Positions 16,582 through 25,223 of a stretch of 64,000 bases of DNA are shown piece by piece. Source of the stretch: Kitasatospora sp. NBC_00240 (GTDB lineage: Bacteria > Actinomycetota > Actinomycetes > Streptomycetales > Streptomycetaceae). The stretch lies in contig NZ_JAPEMU010000001.1 in the NCBI RefSeq assembly GCF_026342405.1, positions 4,030,001-4,094,000 of the forward strand, read 5' to 3'. The notes under the pieces are model-generated. The model saw nothing but the letters and a program-made list of their open reading frames with translations, had not been told where the DNA came from and ran no database searches. Positions within the stretch are counted from its first letter, which is position 1. Every line of letters starts with the position of its first letter. Made by a program: the position numbers and the translations under genes.

Positions 16582-17610
16582 ATGACCAACCCCACTAAGG
16601 CGTCGGCCGAGTCCGAGACAGTCGTCTCGCCGGCCACCCCTGATGCCGCCGGCGCCGCGCCGGCGAAGGCGTTCCAGGGGCTCTCGCCCCGCACCATCGC
16701 CTGGCGCCGGTTCCGGCGCGACCGCACCGGTGTGATCTCCGCCCTCGTCGTGCTGTTCTTCGTCCTGGTCGCGCTCACCGCACCGCTGATCTCCGCGATC
16801 TACGGCAAGGACCCGTACACGCTGTACGGCCAGGACCAGAGCGGCCTGCTCAACGACTACGGCTTCCCGATCGCGCCCAACGGCGGCATGAGCGGCGAGT
16901 ACTGGTTCGGCCTGGAGCCCTCGCTCGGCCGCGACGTCTTCACCCAGCTGGTGTACGGCATCCGCACCTCGCTGCTGATCGCCCTCGCCGCGACCGTGCT
17001 GAGCACCGCCATCGGCGCCGCGATCGGTGTCGCGGCCGGCTACCTGGGCGGCAAGTTCGACTACCTCGTGGGCCGGACCATCGACGTGCTGATGTCCTTC
17101 CCGTCCACCCTGTTCTTCATCGCCTTCATGCCGGTGGTGTTCGCGGCCTTCTACCGCCCGGACGAGAGCATCCCCTCCTGGGCCCGGGCCTTCGTCCTGG
17201 TCGTCGTGCTGGTGGTGTTCGGCTGGGCGGGCCTGGCCCGGCTGCTGCGCGGCTCGGTGCTCTCGCTGCGCGAGCGGGAGTTCGTCGAGGCCGCCAAGGT
17301 CACCGGCGCCTCCCCGATGCGGATCATCTTCAAGGAGATCATGCCGAACCTGGGGACCCCGATCCTCATCCAGGCGACGCTCTCCCTGCCCGCCCTCGTC
17401 ACCGCCGAGGCCGCCCTGTCCTTCCTCGGCGTCGGCATCATCGAGCCGACCCCGGACTGGGGCCGCATGATCCAGCGCGGCACCGAGATCTACGGCGACG
17501 ACATCACCTATCTGATCTTCCCCGGCCTCTCGATGGTGATCTTCGTGCTCGCCTTCAACCTGCTCGGGGACTCGGTCCGGGACGCACTCGACCCGAAGAC
17601 CAAGCGCTGA
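16582..17610 (+). CDS. bldKA: BldKA-like oligopeptide ABC importer permease (OppC/DppC type)
   Basis: 342 residues. An N-terminal cytoplasmic arm (about 50 residues, with FQGLSPRTIAWRRFRRDRTG) leads to TM1 (ISALVVLFFVLVALTAPLI), the OppC N-terminal domain, then the BPD_transp_1 core with the EAA loop EAAKVTGASPMRIIFKEIMPNL. It ends DSVRDALDPKTKR, the C-type permease signature (GDxxRDxLDP). It forms the membrane channel with BldKC. First gene of a five-gene operon in the order permease, lipoprotein, permease, ATPase, ATPase, which is the bldKA-E order of S. coelicolor. The ATG at 16582 has a GGCGGGAG RBS. The bldK name rests on operon order, protein sizes and neighbourhood. Confidence 0.85.
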   Translation: MTNPTKASAESETVVSPATPDAAGAAPAKAFQGLSPRTIAWRRFRRDRTGVISALVVLFFVLVALTAPLISAIYGKDPYTLYGQDQSGLLNDYGFPIAPNGGMSGEYWFGLEPSLGRDVFTQLVYGIRTSLLIALAATVLSTAIGAAIGVAAGYLGGKFDYLVGRTIDVLMSFPSTLFFIAFMPVVFAAFYRPDESIPSWARAFVLVVVLVVFGWAGLARLLRGSVLSLREREFVEAAKVTGASPMRIIFKEIMPNLGTPILIQATLSLPALVTAEAALSFLGVGIIEPTPDWGRMIQRGTEIYGDDITYLIFPGLSMVIFVLAFNLLGDSVRDALDPKTKR

Positions 17611-17720
17611 CGCACCGTCGCCAAGGCGCCGCACACCCTCACATCGATCATTCAGCGCAGGCTTCGGCAGTCCGCCGTGCCTCCGTGCCCACCAGCCGGT
17701 TACCGAACAGGCAGGACGAC

Positions 17721-19493
17721 ATGATTTCTCGCAAGACCCTCCGGGCCGCGGCCGCGGTACTCGCCGTCGGCACCCTCACCCTCACGGCCTGCAGCAGCGG
17801 CGGCGGCGGTGGCTCGAAGAGCGCCGACTCCGGCAAGAAGGGGCAGCTCTCCGACAAGGCCCAGGTCAGCGTCGGCACCGCAGCCGACTCGCAGGGTCCG
17901 GCGAAGGCCGTCGAGGGCGCCAAGGCCGGCGGCACGGTCAAGGACATCGAGCGCGACGACTTCGAGCACCTCGACCCGGCCCAGGTGTACAGCAACACCG
18001 GCTCGAACTTCTCCCAGCTGATCACCCGCGGCCTGACCGGCTACAAGCAGGAGGGCAGCAAGGTCACGCTGGTCGGCGACCTGGCCACCGACGCGGGCAC
18101 CCCCTCCGACGGCGGCAAGACCTGGACCTTCACCCTGAAGGACGGCGTCAAGTGGGAGAACGGCGAGGCCATCACCTCCGCCGACGTCAAGCACAGCATG
18201 GAGCGCACCTTCGCCCCGTTCATCACCCAGGGCGCGACCTACGTCCAGCAGTGGCTGACCGACCAGGACTACCGCAAGGCCTACGAGGGCCCCTACGGCG
18301 GCAAGCACCTGGACAACGTCATCGCGCAGGACCCGAAGACCATCGTCTTCAAGTTCGCGAAGCCGCACGCCGACTTCAACTACGCGCTGGCCATGACCAC
18401 CTACGGTGTCGTCTCCGAGAAGGGTGACACCAAGGAGGAGTACGACAAGAAGCCGCTCTCCAGCGGCCCGTACAAGATCGTCGAGCGGGTCACCGACAAG
18501 ACCCTGACGCTGGAGCGCAACACCAACTGGGACGCGAAGACGGACCCGATCCGCAACGCCTACCCGGACAAGTGGAACTTCGAGTTCGGCTTCCAGGCGA
18601 TCCCGGCCACCGACAAGCTGCTCGCCGCCGACAAGGGCGAGGACCAGACGACCATGTCGTTCTACGCCAGCGTCGCCGGCGACCGCCTGCAGAAGGTCCT
18701 GAACGACCCGACCCTGAAGGACCGCCTGGTCAAGGGCAACAGCCCGTACGCCGACTACTACTGGATCAACAACAAGCGGATCACCAACCAGAAGGTCCGC
18801 GAGGCGCTCGTCCAGGCCTGGCCGCTGGCGCAGATCCGCCAGACCGAGGGCGGCCCGGACACCGGTGACTTCGCGCGCTCGCTGCTGAACCCGACCGTCG
18901 CCGGCTACCAGGAGAGCGACGTCTGGGGCAAGATCGCCAAGCCCGAGGGCGACCCGGAGAAGTCGAAGGCCCTCCTCAAGGAGGCCGGCGCCGAGAACCA
19001 GAAGATCGTCTACGCGTACAACAACACGCCGAAGCAGCAGCAGGTCTCGGTCGTCATCGAGGCGGCGCTGAAGAAGTCCGGCTTCGACGTCGTCATGAAG
19101 CCGATCGACACCAAGACCTGGTACGACGAGATCGGCAAGGTCGACAAGGAGATCGACGTCTTCTGGGGCGGCTGGGGCGCCGACTGGCCGACCGGTGCCA
19201 CCGTCCTGCCGGTGCTGTTCGACGGTCGCACGATCGCCGACGGTGCCAACAACTACTCGAACTTCAACGACCCCGAGGTCAACGCCGAGATCGACCGGAT
19301 CATGGCCCTCTCCGACTCGGCCGAGCAGAACAAGGCCTGGGGCGCGCTGGACAAGAAGATCCTGGAGAAGGCTCCGGCCATCCCCGGCATCATCAACAAG
19401 TTCTACATGCTGCACGGCACCAAGATCGGCGGCACGGAGTACGACCCGCTGGGCCAGATCATCAGCCCGAACAAGGTCTTCGTGAAGCAGTAG
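17721..19493 (+). CDS. bldKB: BldKB-like oligopeptide-binding lipoprotein
   Basis: 590 residues, SBP family 5 (OppA/DppA). Lipoprotein signal with lipobox LTAC (C24), then a Ser/Gly linker. The binding domain runs to the end, with typical VTLVGDLATD ... GKTWTFTLKDGVKWENGEAITSADV and GPYKIVERV motifs. In S. coelicolor BldKB captures an extracellular oligopeptide needed for aerial mycelium formation. No cysteine other than the lipid anchor is apparent, unlike the operon B and C lipoproteins. ATG with a GGCAGGA RBS at 17721; 110 bp separate it from bldKA. A 13-bp stem-loop follows the gene. Confidence 0.88.
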   Translation: MISRKTLRAAAAVLAVGTLTLTACSSGGGGGSKSADSGKKGQLSDKAQVSVGTAADSQGPAKAVEGAKAGGTVKDIERDDFEHLDPAQVYSNTGSNFSQLITRGLTGYKQEGSKVTLVGDLATDAGTPSDGGKTWTFTLKDGVKWENGEAITSADVKHSMERTFAPFITQGATYVQQWLTDQDYRKAYEGPYGGKHLDNVIAQDPKTIVFKFAKPHADFNYALAMTTYGVVSEKGDTKEEYDKKPLSSGPYKIVERVTDKTLTLERNTNWDAKTDPIRNAYPDKWNFEFGFQAIPATDKLLAADKGEDQTTMSFYASVAGDRLQKVLNDPTLKDRLVKGNSPYADYYWINNKRITNQKVREALVQAWPLAQIRQTEGGPDTGDFARSLLNPTVAGYQESDVWGKIAKPEGDPEKSKALLKEAGAENQKIVYAYNNTPKQQQVSVVIEAALKKSGFDVVMKPIDTKTWYDEIGKVDKEIDVFWGGWGADWPTGATVLPVLFDGRTIADGANNYSNFNDPEVNAEIDRIMALSDSAEQNKAWGALDKKILEKAPAIPGIINKFYMLHGTKIGGTEYDPLGQIISPNKVFVKQ

Positions 19494-19519
19494 TCCCCCC
19501 GCACCACCGGTAGTACCAG

Positions 19520-19550
19520 GTGTCCGCCGCCCCGACCGGGCGGCGGACAC
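19520..19550 (+). promoter_or_regulatory. Stem-loop between bldKB and bldKC
   Basis: Perfect 13-bp stem GTGTCCGCCGCCC / GGGCGGCGGACAC with loop CGACC, 27 bp after the lipoprotein stop and 119 bp before bldKC. It probably acts as a partial terminator or 3'-end stabiliser so that the binding protein is made in excess over the membrane parts. Hairpins in the same position occur in operons A, B and C. Confidence 0.65.
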
Positions 19551-19668
19551 CGCCGCCACCCGACCGGACCCGACCGGATGGCGCCCCGTACCCAGCCACC
19601 CCAGCTGCCGGCCGCCGACCGCCCCTGCTCAGCCCGGCTGTGACACCCGATCAGGAGATCCCGCTCCC

Positions 19669-20649
19669 ATGTTCCGCTTCCTTGTGCGCCGGATGCTAGG
19701 TGCGGGCGCGATCCTATTGATCATCAGCGCCATCACCTTCTGCCTCTTCTACGCCGTACCGGCCGACCCGGCCCGGTCGTTCTGCGGCAAGATCTGCTCC
19801 CCCACGGACCTGGAGACCGTCCGGACCAACCTGGGGATGCACGAGGCGCTGCCGCTGCAGTACTGGCACTGGTTCGTGGCACTGTTCGTCGGCCGCACCT
19901 ACCCCGCCTGGGGCGACTGCGCGGCCCCCTGCCTCGGGTACTCGTTCGCCAACCACGAGCCCGTCCTCGCGACCATCCTGGACCGCTTCCCCACCACCAT
20001 CTCGCTGACCCTCGGCGCGGCCGTGGTCTTCCTGGTGCTGGGCGTCGGCGCCGGCATGCTCGCCGCGCACAAGCAGGGCAGCCTCCTCGACAAGTCGGCC
20101 AGCGCCATCTCGCTGACCTTCTCCTCGATGCAGATCTACTTCATCGGCACCCTGGCGATGTACTTCCTCGTCCGCCAGACCGGTCTCCTGCCCGAGCCCC
20201 ACGACGGCTCCATCACCGAGGACCCGGCGGCCTGGTTCAGCGGCCTGCTGCTCCCGTGGATCGTGCTCGCCCTGATCTTCACCGCGAACTACACCCGGAT
20301 GACGCGCTCGTCGATGATCGAGCAGCTCTCCGAGGACCACGTCCGCACCGCCCGCGCCAAGGGCATGCCCGGCCGGACCGTCTTCATGCGGTACGCCTGG
20401 CGCGGCTCGCTCGGCCAGATCATCACCATCCTGGGCATCGACCTCGGCTCGCTGCTCGGTGGCGCGATCATCACCGAGACCACCTTCAACCTGCACGGCA
20501 TCGGCCGGCTGTCCATCGACGCGGTGGTCGACAACGACCTGCCGATGCTGATGGCCGTGGTGCTGGTCGCCGCAGGTCTGATCGTCCTCTTCAACATCGT
20601 CGTGGACGCCGCGTACGCCCTCATCGACCCCCGAATCCGACTGGCATGA
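19669..20649 (+). CDS. bldKC: BldKC-like oligopeptide ABC importer permease (OppB/DppB type)
   Basis: 326 residues with six membrane helices. It starts with the OppB hallmark MFRFLVRRMLGAGAILLIISAIT-type first helix and PADPAR. The BPD_transp_1 core has the EAA motif region VRTARAKGMPGRTVFMRYAWRGSLG and ends YALIDPRIRLA. The predicted outer loop between TM1 and TM2 contains two CxxxC pairs (C39/C43 in FCGKIC and C84/C88 in DCAAPC), which the permeases of operons A-C lack. RBS AGGAG 11 bases upstream of the ATG. Channel partner of BldKA. Confidence 0.86.
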   Translation: MFRFLVRRMLGAGAILLIISAITFCLFYAVPADPARSFCGKICSPTDLETVRTNLGMHEALPLQYWHWFVALFVGRTYPAWGDCAAPCLGYSFANHEPVLATILDRFPTTISLTLGAAVVFLVLGVGAGMLAAHKQGSLLDKSASAISLTFSSMQIYFIGTLAMYFLVRQTGLLPEPHDGSITEDPAAWFSGLLLPWIVLALIFTANYTRMTRSSMIEQLSEDHVRTARAKGMPGRTVFMRYAWRGSLGQIITILGIDLGSLLGGAIITETTFNLHGIGRLSIDAVVDNDLPMLMAVVLVAAGLIVLFNIVVDAAYALIDPRIRLA

Positions 20650-20698
20650 GCACCGTGAACCCCGCCGCGCGCCGCACGACCCACCGAGGAGTCCGCCC

Positions 20699-21766
20699 GT
20701 GACCACCCAGGCCCAGCCCCAGGCCTCGACCGACCGGAGCGAGTCCGGGCCGTTCCTCTCCGTCGACGACCTCCAGGTGCGCTTCAGGACCGAGGACGGC
20801 GTCGTCAAGGCGGTCGACGGCCTCTCCTTCGATCTGGAGAAGGGCTCCACCCTCGGCATCGTCGGCGAGTCCGGCTCCGGCAAGTCGGTGACCAACCTGG
20901 CCATCCTCGGGCTGCACCACCGCAAGGCCACCGAGATCACCGGGTCCATCAAGCTGGACGGTGAGGAGCTGGTCGGCCGCACCGACCGCGAGCTGGAGCA
21001 CCTGCGCGGCAAGAAGATGGCCATGATCTTCCAGGATCCGCTGACCGCCCTCTCGCCGTACTACACGATCGGCCGCCAGATCGGCGAGACGTACAGCAAG
21101 CACACCGGCGCGAGCAAGAAGGAGGCCCGCGTGCGGGCCGTCGAGATGCTCACCCGGGTCGGCATCCCGCAGCCCAACATGCGGGTCGACGACTACCCGC
21201 ACCAGTTCTCCGGCGGTATGCGCCAGCGCGCGATGATCGCCATGTCGCTGGTCTGCGACCCCGACCTGCTGATCGCCGACGAGCCGACCACCGCTTTGGA
21301 CGTCACCGTCCAGGCGCAGATCCTCGACCTGCTGAAGGACCTCCAGCAGGAGCTCGGCACCGCGATCATCATGATCACCCACGACCTCGGCGTGATCGCC
21401 CGCACCGCGCACGACGTGATGGTGATGTACGCCGGCCGGGCCGTGGAGCGCGGCACGGTCCGCGAGGTCCTCAAGGCCCCCCAGCACCCCTACACCTGGG
21501 GCCTGCTGTCCTCGATGCCCAGCCTCGGCGGCCCGCTGGACGTACCGCTCCGCCCGGTGCGCGGCACCCCGCCGAGCCTGATCAACATGCCCAAGGGCTG
21601 CCCCTTCAACCCGCGTTGCGACCACCAGGAGCAGGCCGTCGGCGGGAAGTGCTCCACCGAGCGCCCGCTGCTGACGCCCGCCACCGGGCACGCCACGGCC
21701 TGCCACCTCACCCTGGAGCGGCAGCAGGACATCTTCATCAACCAGATCCAGCCGCGGCTCGGCTGA
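20699..21766 (+). CDS. bldKD: BldKD-like oligopeptide importer ATPase (OppD/DppD type)
   Basis: 355 residues, GTG start with GAGGAG upstream. ABC ATPase with Walker A GESGSGKS, Q-loop FQDPLTALSP, signature FSGGMRQR, Walker B LLIADEPTTALD and H-loop ITHDLGV. The C-terminal oligo_HPY region is present (HPYTWGLLSSMPSL ... GCPFNPRC). The pattern CPFNPRCDHQEQAVGGKC could carry the Cys cluster that binds 4Fe-4S in some DppD/DppF proteins; not proven here. Pairs with BldKE to power import. 49 bp after bldKC. Confidence 0.87.
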   Translation: MTTQAQPQASTDRSESGPFLSVDDLQVRFRTEDGVVKAVDGLSFDLEKGSTLGIVGESGSGKSVTNLAILGLHHRKATEITGSIKLDGEELVGRTDRELEHLRGKKMAMIFQDPLTALSPYYTIGRQIGETYSKHTGASKKEARVRAVEMLTRVGIPQPNMRVDDYPHQFSGGMRQRAMIAMSLVCDPDLLIADEPTTALDVTVQAQILDLLKDLQQELGTAIIMITHDLGVIARTAHDVMVMYAGRAVERGTVREVLKAPQHPYTWGLLSSMPSLGGPLDVPLRPVRGTPPSLINMPKGCPFNPRCDHQEQAVGGKCSTERPLLTPATGHATACHLTLERQQDIFINQIQPRLG

Positions 21767-21785
21767 ACGGGACGGGCAAGAGACC

Positions 21786-22892
21786 ATGAGCGACCAACTG
21801 ACCCTCGGCAAGCCCGAAGGCTCCCCCGCCGGCCCGGCCGGTGAGCCGCTGCTGCAGATGACCGGTCTGCAGAAGCACTTCCCCGTCAACGGCGGGTTCA
21901 TCTTCAAGCGCCGGATCGGCTCGGTGCACGCGGTCGACGGCGTCGACCTGACGGTGCACGCCAACGAGTCGGTCGGCCTGGTCGGCGAGTCCGGCTGCGG
22001 CAAGTCCACCACCGGCCGCCTGGTCACCCGGCTGCTGGAGCCGACCGGCGGCTCGATCCGGTACGCCGGCCAGGACATCACCCACGCCTCCCGCAAGGCC
22101 CTGGCGCCGGTCCGGTCCGAGATCCAGATGATCTTCCAGGACCCGTACTCCTCGCTGAACCCCCGGCACACCGTCGGCGCCATCATCGGCGCCCCGATGG
22201 AGATCAACGGCATCAAGCCGGCCGGCGGCATCCAGCGCCGGGTCCAGGAGCTGCTGGAGACGGTCGGCCTCAACCCGGAGCACTACAACCGGTTTCCGCA
22301 CGAGTTCTCCGGCGGCCAGCGCCAGCGCATCGGCGTCGCCCGCGCGCTCTCGCTGAGCCCCAAGCTGATCGTCGCCGACGAGCCGGTCTCCGCGCTGGAC
22401 GTGTCGATCCAGGCCCAGGTGGTCAACCTGCTGCAGCAGCTGCAGAAGGACCTCGGCATCGCGTTCCTGTTCATCGCGCACGACCTCTCGATCGTCCGGC
22501 ACTTCTCGCAGCGGGTCGCGGTGATGTACCTCGGCAAGATCGTCGAGATCGCCGACCGCAAGTCGCTGTACGAGAGCCCCCGGCACCCGTACACCCACGC
22601 GCTGCTCTCGGCCGTCCCCGAGGCCGACCCGGACGACCACCGCGAGCGGATCCGGCTGACCGGCGACGTGCCCTCGCCGATCAACCCGCCGTCCGGCTGC
22701 CGCTTCCGCACCCGCTGCTGGAAGGCCCAGGACAAGTGCGCCACCGAGGAGCCGCCGCTGGTGCAGCTCTCCGGCAGCCTGGACAGCCACCTGACGGCCT
22801 GCCACTTCCCGGAGGGCCCCAGCACCGCCGAGGTGTCCGCGAAGGCCGCCACGGACCTCCTGCCGGGCCAGCGCGAGGGCGGGCTGGTCTGA
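21786..22892 (+). CDS. bldKE: BldKE-like oligopeptide importer ATPase (OppF/DppF type)
   Basis: 368 residues. ABC ATPase with Walker A GESGCGKST, FQDPYSSLNPR, signature FSGGQRQR, Walker B LIVADEPVSALD and H-loop IAHDLSIVRH. The oligo_HPY tail reads HPYTHALLSAVPEADP and CRFRTRCWKAQDKC. The C/S pattern 'GESGCGKST' and 'SALD' separates the F-type from the D-type. Starts 19 bp after bldKD. Last gene of the bldK operon, followed by two strong hairpins. Confidence 0.87.
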   Translation: MSDQLTLGKPEGSPAGPAGEPLLQMTGLQKHFPVNGGFIFKRRIGSVHAVDGVDLTVHANESVGLVGESGCGKSTTGRLVTRLLEPTGGSIRYAGQDITHASRKALAPVRSEIQMIFQDPYSSLNPRHTVGAIIGAPMEINGIKPAGGIQRRVQELLETVGLNPEHYNRFPHEFSGGQRQRIGVARALSLSPKLIVADEPVSALDVSIQAQVVNLLQQLQKDLGIAFLFIAHDLSIVRHFSQRVAVMYLGKIVEIADRKSLYESPRHPYTHALLSAVPEADPDDHRERIRLTGDVPSPINPPSGCRFRTRCWKAQDKCATEEPPLVQLSGSLDSHLTACHFPEGPSTAEVSAKAATDLLPGQREGGLV

Positions 22893-22927
22893 CCCGACGG
22901 CGCCGGCCGGCACACGTACGACCTGAA

Positions 22928-22959
22928 CCGAGGCCCGGGGGTTGTCCCCCGGGCCTCGG
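22928..22959 (+). terminator. bldK operon terminator
   Basis: Perfect 14-bp stem CCGAGGCCCGGGGG / CCCCCGGGCCTCGG with loop TTGT, 35 bp after bldKE. No long U-tract. Confidence 0.8.
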
Positions 22960-23020
22960 CCGTTCCCGCGGTCCGGTGCCCCGGCGCCCGGCGCCCTGAC
23001 GGGGCGCCGGCGGCGGACGC

Positions 23021-23060
23021 GAGAGGGCCGCGGTCGCCCGACGGCGGCCGCGGCCCTCTC
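23021..23060 (-). terminator. Operon A terminator hairpin
   Basis: Stem GAGAGGGCCGCGG / CCGCGGCCCTCTC (13 bp) with a 14-nt loop, 17 bp after the OppF stop on the minus strand. With the bldK hairpin it separates two converging five-gene operons. Confidence 0.7.
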
Positions 23061-23077
23061 CTTCCCCACCCGTCCGG

Positions 23078-24097
23078 TCAGCCGGCCCCCACCACGTCAT
23101 GGACCTGCGCGAAGTGGCAGGCGGAGTCGTGCGCCGCCGGGCCCTTCAGCAGCTCCGGCGCGGCCAGCAGCGGCTCCTCGGTGGCGCAGCGCTCCTCGGC
23201 CTTCCAGCAGCGGGTGCGGAACCGGCAGCCCGACGGCGGGTTGGCCGGCGAGGGCAGATCGCCGCTGAGCAGGATCCGCTCGCGGTTCTCCCGGCCGGTC
23301 GGGTCCGGCACCGGCACCGCCGAGAGCAGCGCCTGGGTGTACGGGTGGGTCGGGAAGGAGTAGATCTGCTCCTCGGTCCCGATCTCGACCATCTTGCCGA
23401 GGTACATCACGCCGACCCGGTCGGAGATGTGCCGGACGATGGAGAGGTCGTGCGCGATGAACATGTACGACAGGTCGAACTCGGTCTGGAGCTGCTCCAG
23501 CAGGTTGATGACCTGCGCCTGGACGGAGACGTCCAGCGCCGAGACCGGCTCGTCGCAGATGATGATCTCCGGCTTGAGCGCCAGCCCCCGGGCGATGCCG
23601 ATGCGTTGACGCTGGCCGCCGGAGAACTGGTGCGGGTACCGGTTGATGTACTCCGGGTTGAGCCCGACCACGTCCAGCAGGTCCTGGACGGCCTTGCGGC
23701 GGTCGCCCTTCGGCGCCACCTCCGGGTGGATCTCGAAGGGTTCACCGATGATGTCGCCCACGGTCATCCGGGGGTTCAGCGAGGTGTACGGGTCCTGGAA
23801 GACCATCTGGATGTTGCGACGGACGGCCTTCAGGGCCTGGCCGGACAGCCGGGAGATGTCCTCGCCCTTGAACAGCACCTGGCCGGCCGTGGCCCGCTCC
23901 AGGTTCATCAGGACCTTGGCCAGCGTGGACTTGCCGCAGCCCGATTCGCCCACGATGCCGAGCGTCTCACCGCGGTGGAGGTCGAAGGAGATCCCGTCGA
24001 CCGCCTTGACCGCGCCGACCACGCTCTTGAACAGGATGCCCTGGGTCAGCGGGTAGTGCTTGACCAGGCCCTTGACCTCCAGGATGGGCTCAGCCAT
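23078..24097 (-). CDS. Operon A oligopeptide importer ATPase, OppF type
   Basis: 339 residues. ABC ATPase of the DppF/OppF class: Walker A GESGCGKST, FQDPYTSLNPR, signature FSGGQRQR, Walker B IIICDEPVSALD, H-loop IAHDLSIVRH, then oligo_HPY (HPYTQALLSAVPVPDP, CRFRTRCWKAEERC). Very similar by eye to the OppF of operon C along its length, including the start MAEPILEVK. ATG at 24097 overlaps the OppD stop as ATGGCTGA (8 nt). Last gene of operon A. The His-rich tail (AHDSACHFAQVHD) varies among the three copies. Confidence 0.88.
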   Translation of the reverse strand: MAEPILEVKGLVKHYPLTQGILFKSVVGAVKAVDGISFDLHRGETLGIVGESGCGKSTLAKVLMNLERATAGQVLFKGEDISRLSGQALKAVRRNIQMVFQDPYTSLNPRMTVGDIIGEPFEIHPEVAPKGDRRKAVQDLLDVVGLNPEYINRYPHQFSGGQRQRIGIARGLALKPEIIICDEPVSALDVSVQAQVINLLEQLQTEFDLSYMFIAHDLSIVRHISDRVGVMYLGKMVEIGTEEQIYSFPTHPYTQALLSAVPVPDPTGRENRERILLSGDLPSPANPPSGCRFRTRCWKAEERCATEEPLLAAPELLKGPAAHDSACHFAQVHDVVGAG

Positions 24098-25208
24098 GGA
24101 GGGTCTCCTTCCAGAAGTGGCAGGCGCTGCGACGGCCCGGGAGGTCCCCGCCCTCCGCGTCCAGCACCGGTACCAGCTGGGGCAGTTCGCTGCGGCAGAG
24201 GTCCGTCGCCCGCTCGCAGCGCGGGTTGAACGCGCAGCCGGTCGGGACCTTGAGCAGGTTCGGGGGCAGGCCCTTGATGGCGTAGAGGTCCTGGCCCTTC
24301 TGGTCCAGGCGCGGGATCGAGCGGAGCAGGCCCTTGGTGTACGGGTGCGCCGGGTTGGCGTACAGCTCGTGCACCGGCGCCGTCTCCACGATCCGGCCCG
24401 CGTACATCACGGCGATCTTGTCCGCGACGTCGGCGACCACGCCCAGGTCGTGGGTGATCAGGATCAGACCCATGTTGAACTCGGCCTGCAGCTCCGCGAG
24501 CAGGTCCATCACCTGGGCCTGGACGGTGACGTCCAGCGCGGTGGTGGGCTCGTCCGCGATGATCAGGTCCGGCTCCAGGGCCAGCGCCATCGCGATCATG
24601 ATGCGCTGACGCATGCCGCCCGAGAACTGGTGCGGGTAGTCGCCCACCCGCTGCTTGGCGGCCGGGATGCGCACCCGGTCCATCAGCTCGATCGCCTTGG
24701 CCTTCGCCTCCTTGCGGGAGGCGCCCTGGTGCACCCGGAACATCTCACCCAGCTGGTAACCCACACTCAGCACCGGGTTCAGCGCGGACAGCGCGTCCTG
24801 GAAGATCATCGCGATCTTCCGGCCACGGATGGCCCGCCGGTCCTTGGGACTCATCCGGAGCATGTCCTCGCCCCGGAACCGGATCTCACCCGCGGTGATC
24901 TTGCCGGGTGGCATGTCCAGGATGCCCATGATCGCCTGCGCGGTCACCGACTTGCCCGAACCGGACTCGCCGAGGACGGCCAGCGTCTCACCGGCCGAGA
25001 CCGAGTAGCTGACGCCGTTCACGGCCTTGGCGATGCCGTCCCGGGTGTGGAACTCGATGTGCAGGTCGTCGACCTCCAGCAACGGGGTGCCCGGCACCAG
25101 GTTCTCCCGCCCGCCGGTCACCTCCATCAGGCCGGCCTCGGGGGTGCTGCTGTTCTTCGACAGCGTCGACAGCCTTGACGGCTTCGAATAGTTCGGCACT
25201 GCGGTCAT
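24090..25208 (-). CDS. Operon A oligopeptide importer ATPase, OppD type
   Basis: 372 residues. DppD-class ATPase: Walker A GESGSGKS, FQDALSALNP, signature FSGGMRQR, Walker B LIIADEPTTALD, H-loop ITHDLGV, and tail HPYTKGLLRSIPRLDQKG, CAFNPRC. It has an N-terminal extension of about 35 residues (NYSKPSRLSTLSKNSS...) that the operon B and C copies lack. The start at 25208 is an ATG 15 bp after OppC; a downstream start cannot be excluded. Partner of OppF. Confidence 0.87.
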   Translation of the reverse strand: MTAVPNYSKPSRLSTLSKNSSTPEAGLMEVTGGRENLVPGTPLLEVDDLHIEFHTRDGIAKAVNGVSYSVSAGETLAVLGESGSGKSVTAQAIMGILDMPPGKITAGEIRFRGEDMLRMSPKDRRAIRGRKIAMIFQDALSALNPVLSVGYQLGEMFRVHQGASRKEAKAKAIELMDRVRIPAAKQRVGDYPHQFSGGMRQRIMIAMALALEPDLIIADEPTTALDVTVQAQVMDLLAELQAEFNMGLILITHDLGVVADVADKIAVMYAGRIVETAPVHELYANPAHPYTKGLLRSIPRLDQKGQDLYAIKGLPPNLLKVPTGCAFNPRCERATDLCRSELPQLVPVLDAEGGDLPGRRSACHFWKETLHG

Positions 25209-25223
25209 AGCCCGCGGCCCTCC

